From Chryseobacterium vaccae (GTDB lineage: Bacteria; Bacteroidota; Bacteroidia; Flavobacteriales; Weeksellaceae), in assembly GCF_009602705.1 (NCBI RefSeq), contig NZ_VSWH01000001.1:1736001-1800000 (forward strand): a stretch of DNA of 64,000 nt. Direction: 5' to 3'. Positions 59,531 to 64,000 of the stretch are shown piece by piece; the stretch's first letter is position 1, and each line of letters opens with the position of its first letter. A program made the translations under genes and the position numbers. The notes beneath the pieces are model-generated. The model saw only the letters and a list, made by a program, of their open reading frames with translations. It did no database searches and was not told the origin of the DNA.

Positions 59531-61513
59531 TTATTTTCTGCGGTTTCCGTAAATTCCTTTGATCGGAGAATATTCTATGATTTCACTTAACTTCATTGAA
59601 GCCTGTTTCAGTAAAGTAATTTTTTTGATGAGTTCAAAATATTTTGTTTCATCTGTACTGCTGAAATGATCAAGTTCATTAGCCGTTTCTTTTATTAAAT
59701 AATCAATGTACCTGTATTTGTGAAGCAGGATATCACCTCTTACCTGATCAGCAATTTTGTCGCCGTAATTGGGAGGATAAATATTTCTGGAAGCCCAGTT
59801 TTCAAGATCATCAAGAGGCATCAGGGCATCTACAACTTTAGAGGTGATTTCTTCATCCATAAAAGAAACAAAAAAGTTTCCGCTTCTCAGCTCGTCTTTC
59901 TGAATGCCTTCCCTCACCTGATTAATGATGATCTCATTGCCTTTTACCAGAAATTCGTAGTGTTCATCTTCGAAATGATGAAGAATTTCTTCAATCACTG
60001 TGATCTGATATTCTTCGTTTTTTTCGTCTTTCCTTTTTAAAACAATATCACCAAACATCAGCATATGATCCACCAGTTTATTTTCCATAAACAAAACATC
60101 AAAAAGGAAAGGATCACCTCTTTCTTCATCCAGAGGTACAATCTCCATTTTGGGAACCACCTTTTCTTTCTGTTGCTGAACATGTTGGTTCTGATTCTGG
60201 GAAATCTGTTTCTGCACATCCAATTCGTTGAACAAACTTTGCTCAGATAATCCGAATTTATTGGAAACCTCTTTCAGATAGACCTCTCTTTTCAGCGCAT
60301 TCTGTACAAAGGAAACTGATTTTACGATGTTCCGGATGGCTTCGGCTTTTTTGATGGGATCATTTCCGGCATCTTTCAGCAGGATCTCAGCTTTGAAATC
60401 GATGAAATCCATCGCTTCGTTTTCAATGAACTTTTCTACATAATCCTGCGGATGCTTTCTGGCAAAAGAATCGGGATCATCTCCTTCCGGAAACAAAAGT
60501 ACCCTGATGTTCATTCCTTCTGTCAGAAGCATATCAATACTTCGGAAACTGGCTTTAATCCCGGCATTATCCCCATCAAAGAGGATCGTTACGTTTTCCG
60601 TAAGCCTTTTGATAAGCTTGATCTGCTCAGTCGTCAGAGAAGTTCCGGAACTTGCCACTACATTCTCTATTCCAGACATATGAAGCGAGATCACATCCAT
60701 ATATCCTTCCACCAAAAGGCAGACGTTTTTCCTTGAAATAGCCTGCTTACTCTGATTCAGTCCGTAAAGAACATTGGATTTGTGGTAAATCTCAGTTTCA
60801 GGGGAGTTGAGGTATTTGGCGGTTTTAACGTTATTCTTTAAAATCCTGGCGCCAAATCCCAGTACCCTTCCTGAAAAGCTGTGAATAGGGAAAATAACCC
60901 TTTCCCGGAAACGGTCAACCCCTGCGGGTGTATTTTCCGGAAAAATGGATAGTCCGGATTTTTCAAGAATCTCTTTGGTATATCCTTTTTCCAGCGCATA
61001 GGCCGTAAACGCATTTTTCTTTTCCGGTGAATATCCCAGCTGGAATTTCCGGATCGTATCATCTTTTAATTCACGCTCTCTGAAATAAGATAGACCAATG
61101 CTTTTTCCTTCATCAGAATCCCAGAGTATATCCTGAAAATAGGCATTGGCCACTTCATGGATCTTATACAGCTGGTCTCTTTCAGACTGGGCATTTTTAG
61201 CTTCTTCGGAAAATTCACGCTGATCTTCTTCAATCTCAATTCCGTATTTTTTCGCAGCATGGCGAAGCGCTTCAGGATAAGTGAAATTTTCGATCTCCAT
61301 CAGGAAAGAAATAGCTGTCCCTCCTTTTCCGGTAGAGAAATCTTTCCAGATCTGTTTACTGGCAGAAACTACAAAACTCGGGGTCTTTTCATCGTGAAAA
61401 GGACTGAGCCCTTTGAAGTTAGACCCAGCTCTCTTCAACTGAACATACTCTCCTACTATTTCTTCTACCCGTATCGTTGAGAAAATTTTATCTATGGTCT
61501 GCTTGGAAATCAT
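59531..61513 (-). CDS. dnaG: DNA primase with degenerate zinc ribbon
   Basis: 660 residues. The N-terminal zinc-binding domain keeps its shape (GLSPFHDEKTPSFVVSASKQ, then IWKDFSTGKGG) but the ligands are changed: Ser37, His40, Asp58 and Thr61 stand where C, H, C and C are usual. The TOPRIM core is intact (LLVEGYMDVISLH; ILFDGDNAGIKASFR). A DnaB-binding-like C-terminal domain covers about 450-650. Synthesises RNA primers at replication forks. I recall similar zinc-less ends in other flavobacterial DnaG proteins, so it is probably a lineage trait, not damage. Confidence 0.95.
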   Translation of the reverse strand: MISKQTIDKIFSTIRVEEIVGEYVQLKRAGSNFKGLSPFHDEKTPSFVVSASKQIWKDFSTGKGGTAISFLMEIENFTYPEALRHAAKKYGIEIEEDQREFSEEAKNAQSERDQLYKIHEVANAYFQDILWDSDEGKSIGLSYFRERELKDDTIRKFQLGYSPEKKNAFTAYALEKGYTKEILEKSGLSIFPENTPAGVDRFRERVIFPIHSFSGRVLGFGARILKNNVKTAKYLNSPETEIYHKSNVLYGLNQSKQAISRKNVCLLVEGYMDVISLHMSGIENVVASSGTSLTTEQIKLIKRLTENVTILFDGDNAGIKASFRSIDMLLTEGMNIRVLLFPEGDDPDSFARKHPQDYVEKFIENEAMDFIDFKAEILLKDAGNDPIKKAEAIRNIVKSVSFVQNALKREVYLKEVSNKFGLSEQSLFNELDVQKQISQNQNQHVQQQKEKVVPKMEIVPLDEERGDPFLFDVLFMENKLVDHMLMFGDIVLKRKDEKNEEYQITVIEEILHHFEDEHYEFLVKGNEIIINQVREGIQKDELRSGNFFVSFMDEEITSKVVDALMPLDDLENWASRNIYPPNYGDKIADQVRGDILLHKYRYIDYLIKETANELDHFSSTDETKYFELIKKITLLKQASMKLSEIIEYSPIKGIYGNRRK

Positions 61514-61623
61514 AGTGTAAAATTAAATATTTAGTTTGAAGAAAAAAAACTTCCCAAAAAGTAACACGAGGCAACTAATCCATAAAGTGATTAAAAAATA
61601 ATTTTACAACTTTTCATCGGAGA

Positions 61624-61683
61624 ACCGGTCTGAAGTATTTTCAGGCCGGTTTTTGTTTTGCTGGTAATTTAGAATTAAATTTG
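61624..61683 (+). promoter_or_regulatory. hairpin plus canonical promoter before tsaE
   Basis: TTTG (61652-61655) and TAAATTTG (61676-61683) are separated by 20 nt, an ideal Bacteroidota -33/-7 pair, 41 nt before the tsaE ATG. Just upstream lies CCGG.CTGAA...TTCAG.CCGG with a T-run (61626-61655) that overlaps the -33 box. It sits in the divergent dnaG/tsaE spacer, where no rightward upstream transcript is expected. Confidence 0.65.
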
Positions 61684-61723
61684 CAGTGTCGGGTTAACCT
61701 GTATTTTTAAATTTAAATCCATC

Positions 61724-62131
61724 ATGAATTACACCATACATACCATTGAAGACTGGCAGAAAATTGTTGAAACCATTGTCCCGGAATTAAAGCATAACAT
61801 CTTTCTTTTAAAGGGAAATCTGGGAGCAGGAAAAACCACTTTCACTCAGTTTCTGCTTAAAAATCTGGGAAGTAATGATGAGGTTAATTCTCCAACCTAC
61901 TCCATCGTGAATGAATACAACACCCCAAAAGGAAAAGTGTATCATTTTGACCTGTACCGTCTGAAGAATATTGAAGAAGTGTACGATATTGGCATCGAGG
62001 AGTATCTGGACAATGCTTTTCTGTGCATTATTGAGTGGCCGGAAGTGTATGAAGAAGAGCTTTACGGGCTTAATTATCACACAATGAGCATCATCAATAC
62101 AGGTGATGAAAGAGAAATCACATTCGATTAA
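61724..62131 (+). CDS. tsaE: tRNA threonylcarbamoyladenosine biosynthesis ATPase TsaE
   Basis: 135 residues. Walker A GNLGAGKTTFTQFLL, switch-like NSPTYSIVNEYNTPKGKVYH, HFDLYRLKN and IIEWPEVYEEEL are the family motifs. Part of the TsaBDE complex that makes t6A37 in ANN-decoding tRNAs. Confidence 0.95.
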   Translation: MNYTIHTIEDWQKIVETIVPELKHNIFLLKGNLGAGKTTFTQFLLKNLGSNDEVNSPTYSIVNEYNTPKGKVYHFDLYRLKNIEEVYDIGIEEYLDNAFLCIIEWPEVYEEELYGLNYHTMSIINTGDEREITFD

Positions 62132-62139
62132 ATATTGTG

Positions 62140-62147
62140 TATCTTTG
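62140..62147 (+). promoter_or_regulatory. -7 box before the alanine dehydrogenase gene
   Basis: TATCTTTG matches TAnnTTTG exactly, 54 nt before the ATG, straight after the tsaE stop. Confidence 0.5.
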
Positions 62148-62201
62148 CTTATTAATTCAATGGTAAAATAACGATCTGTAAGACCTAATTTAATTTAAAG
62201 A

Positions 62202-63395
62202 ATGAGTACTACAAATATTTTTACTCCTTTCACTGAAGAAGAGCTGATGCCGAAAGAGGAAAAACTGGAGGTTATAAAAAAAGGGAAACAATTCAGTATT
62301 GGGATTCCTAAAGAAACCTGTCTTAATGAGAGGAGAACCTGCATTACTCCGGACGCGGTACAGGTATTGGTAGAACACGGCCACGAAATTATTATAGAAG
62401 CCGGTGCCGGAGAAGGCTCTTTTTTTACAGATCTTCAGTATTCTGAATCCGGAGCAAGGGTTACCAATGATCCAAAGGAAGCATTCGGACAGGATCTTAT
62501 TTTAAAAATCAATCCTCCTACTGAGGATGAAATTGATTATATGAAACCTAATACGTATCTGGTTTCAGCACTTCAGATCAACCTGAGAGATAAAGATTAT
62601 TTCTTAAAGCTTGCAGAGAAAAAGATCAATGCCATTGCTTTTGAATTTATTGTAGACGAATATAAACAGCTGGCTTTAGTACGACTGGTTGGCGAAATTG
62701 CAGGAACCGTCTCTATTTTATATGCATCGGAACTGCTTGCCCTTTCAAACGGTTTAATGCTGGGAGGAATTACTGGAGTAAGACCTGCGGAAGTGGTTAT
62801 TTTAGGAGCCGGAATCGTGGGTGAATTTGCTACCAAAGCAGCCATCGGACTCGGCGCCAGCGTGAGGGTTTTTGATAATTCCCTTTCAAAACTGAGAAGA
62901 CTTCATACCCTTGTTGACAGCCGCGTTCCAACTTCTATCATTGATCCTAAAGAACTCAGCAAAAGCTTAAGACGTGCCGATGTAGTAATCGGGGCCCTTC
63001 CAAGACTGAATATGACGCCTATTGTTACAGAAGATATGGTAATGAATATGAAGAAGGGCAGCGTCATTATTGATATTACTATTGACAACGGTAAGGTCAT
63101 TGAAACTTCTGAGCTTACAACGATGGAAGATCCTTATATCATCAAACACGGTGTCATCCACTGCGGACTTCCGAATCTTACCTCAAGAATGCCGAGAACC
63201 ACCACGAAAGCGATCTCCAATTTCTTCCTTTCCTATATTCTTAATTATGATGAAGAAGGCGGTTTTGAAAATATGCTGATCCGCAAAAATGAAATGAAGC
63301 AGAGTTTATACATGTACAAAGGAAGGCATACGAAAAAGATCATCTGTGACCGTTTCGGACTGACTTACCACGATATCAATCTTTTAATTTTCTAA
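62202..63395 (+). CDS. ald: alanine dehydrogenase
   Basis: 397 residues. IGIPKETCLNERRTCITPDA (substrate-binding N-terminus), VILGAGIVGEFATKAAIGLG (NAD-binding Rossmann loop), IIDITIDNGKVIETSELTT and the His in HCGLPNLTSRMPRTTTKAIS. A 28-residue N-terminal extension precedes the usual start, as in other Bacteroidota members. Reversibly deaminates L-alanine to pyruvate with NAD. Overlaps the next gene by 1 nt. Confidence 0.88.
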   Translation: MSTTNIFTPFTEEELMPKEEKLEVIKKGKQFSIGIPKETCLNERRTCITPDAVQVLVEHGHEIIIEAGAGEGSFFTDLQYSESGARVTNDPKEAFGQDLILKINPPTEDEIDYMKPNTYLVSALQINLRDKDYFLKLAEKKINAIAFEFIVDEYKQLALVRLVGEIAGTVSILYASELLALSNGLMLGGITGVRPAEVVILGAGIVGEFATKAAIGLGASVRVFDNSLSKLRRLHTLVDSRVPTSIIDPKELSKSLRRADVVIGALPRLNMTPIVTEDMVMNMKKGSVIIDITIDNGKVIETSELTTMEDPYIIKHGVIHCGLPNLTSRMPRTTTKAISNFFLSYILNYDEEGGFENMLIRKNEMKQSLYMYKGRHTKKIICDRFGLTYHDINLLIF

Positions 63396-63766
63396 TGAAA
63401 AAACTGAAATTCTACCTGATAGGCCTTGTTCCGGGGCTCGTTATCGTATTTTTTATATTAAACAAAAAAGGAGCAAGCTGCAGCGGCTATCTGCCTAACA
63501 GCCGTGTTATTGCAGAAACTCTGTCCAAAGATTTCAATTATTCTGAGAACTTTAAGACCGAAATGAGTACTTATAAGATTGACGAAAAGTTTATCAAAGA
63601 CAGCATCATTACCAAAGGAAAGGTTGATTTTGACAGAAGCCACGCACAGAAAAAACCCTGTCCTGATTATGTCCTGACCTATCCTGAAAAGAACCCCGTA
63701 TACGAGATCACTTTTGAAAAATGTGAGGAAAATGCTACGCTGAACAGTCTGAAAAAACTTAGATAA
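63395..63766 (+). CDS. small membrane-anchored protein of unknown function
   Basis: 123 residues. One N-terminal membrane segment (FYLIGLVPGLVIVFFILNKK, about 5-24) and a soluble part with three or four Cys (GASCSGYLPN, KKPCPDYVLTY, FEKCEEN). Probably anchored and facing the periplasm. Its start overlaps the ald stop by 1 nt. Family not recognised. Confidence 0.7.
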   Translation: MKKLKFYLIGLVPGLVIVFFILNKKGASCSGYLPNSRVIAETLSKDFNYSENFKTEMSTYKIDEKFIKDSIITKGKVDFDRSHAQKKPCPDYVLTYPEKNPVYEITFEKCEENATLNSLKKLR

Positions 63767-63846
63767 CTATTCTTTAAACGGCAGAAAACAACTTCCGGAC
63801 AGGAAAAAGTCATCTTTATTCTTTCACATAGTAAGCCTAACTTTTT

Positions 63847-63854
63847 TAATTTTG
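63847..63854 (+). promoter_or_regulatory. -7 box of the gene at the right edge
   Basis: TAATTTTG is an exact TAnnTTTG match, 21 nt before the ATG at 63876. Confidence 0.5.
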
Positions 63855-63875
63855 CATTACGCTAAATAACTATTT

Positions 63876-64000
63876 ATGGAAGGCAATTACTACATGATCC
63901 ACGATTATCTGATATTCATTGGAGTATTTGCTATTTTCTTTTTCCTGACCGTAAGCATTTATCTGTTCAGCCAAAACAGCAAGATCAAACAGCGAAATAC
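63876..64000 (+). CDS. membrane protein, partial at right edge
   Basis: About 41 residues are visible. MEGNYYMIHDYLIFIGVFAI starts the chain, and a membrane helix (LIFIGVFAIFFFLTVSIYLF) is followed by a basic stretch (SQNSKIKQRN). The gene continues outside the window. Family not identifiable. Confidence 0.6.
   Translation, partial: MEGNYYMIHDYLIFIGVFAIFFFLTVSIYLFSQNSKIKQRN

Noticed and set aside
59531..61513. DnaG as a pseudogene because of missing zinc ligands
   Set aside because: The frame is full length, TOPRIM motifs are intact and the replaced ligands lie in an otherwise conserved segment, so it is more likely a lineage trait.

Overview
The window looks like a chromosomal segment of a flavobacterium, most probably Chryseobacterium or a close relative (Weeksellaceae, Bacteroidota). 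The signs are exact TAnnTTTG -7 promoter boxes in front of many genes, a type IX secretion sorting domain, DUF5686, phytase-like and PhoX-like lipoproteins, an MsrA-MsrB fusion, the folP / DUF1599 / DoxX / tpiA neighbourhood, and a DnaG whose zinc-ribbon cysteines are missing. There are no rRNA or tRNA genes and no CRISPR array.

Layout. 0-4 kb: VOC protein (cut by the edge), small secreted protein, EEP-family membrane protein, unknown membrane protein, purA. 4.2-6.2 kb: an AT-rich two-gene defence island, an AAA ATPase plus an HNH nuclease, of Septu (PtuA/PtuB) type. 6.2-11.9 kb: a lipase, then a LytS/LytR-type pair divergent from an outer-membrane receptor; the pair and receptor sit between inverted copies of a dispersed repeat. 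12.2-35.3 kb: a Mu-type element (below). 35.5-38.8 kb: ECF sigma factor, anti-sigma factor, DUF417 and MsrAB oxidative-repair genes, and an unknown secreted protein. 38.9-64 kb: alaS, PhoX-like plus MauG-like pair, DUF5686, a leucine-rich-repeat protein in a cassette bracketed by mobile terminators, folP, DUF1599, DoxX, TerB, S9 peptidase, tpiA, a phytase-like lipoprotein, a cobalamin riboswitch driving a secreted T9SS protein, clpP, dnaG, tsaE and alanine dehydrogenase.

The most notable object is the 12.2-35.3 kb element. It has a divergently transcribed, probably SOS-cleavable S24 repressor, a MuA-like transposase, a MuB-like ATPase and a second ATPase, DUF3164, and small early genes. These are followed by an endolysin, a u-spanin-like lysis protein and a complete contractile-tail set: sheath, tube, frameshifted chaperone, tape measure, hub, spike, W-, J- and I-like baseplate proteins, a collar fibre and two paralogous long fibres. 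Every reading frame is intact, yet no portal, terminase, protease, capsid or head-completion gene is present. I read this as a transposable, SOS-controlled tailocin (R-type bacteriocin) that keeps Mu replication or integration genes but has no head. A head-deleted prophage is the main alternative.

A second theme is short dispersed palindromes. One family carries GGCTAAAGCC / GGACTAAAGTCC hairpins. A second is a terminator-like CCTAACAGGTCT palindrome placed just after stop codons. A third is built from GGAAG-type words and lies inside the early region of the Mu-type element.
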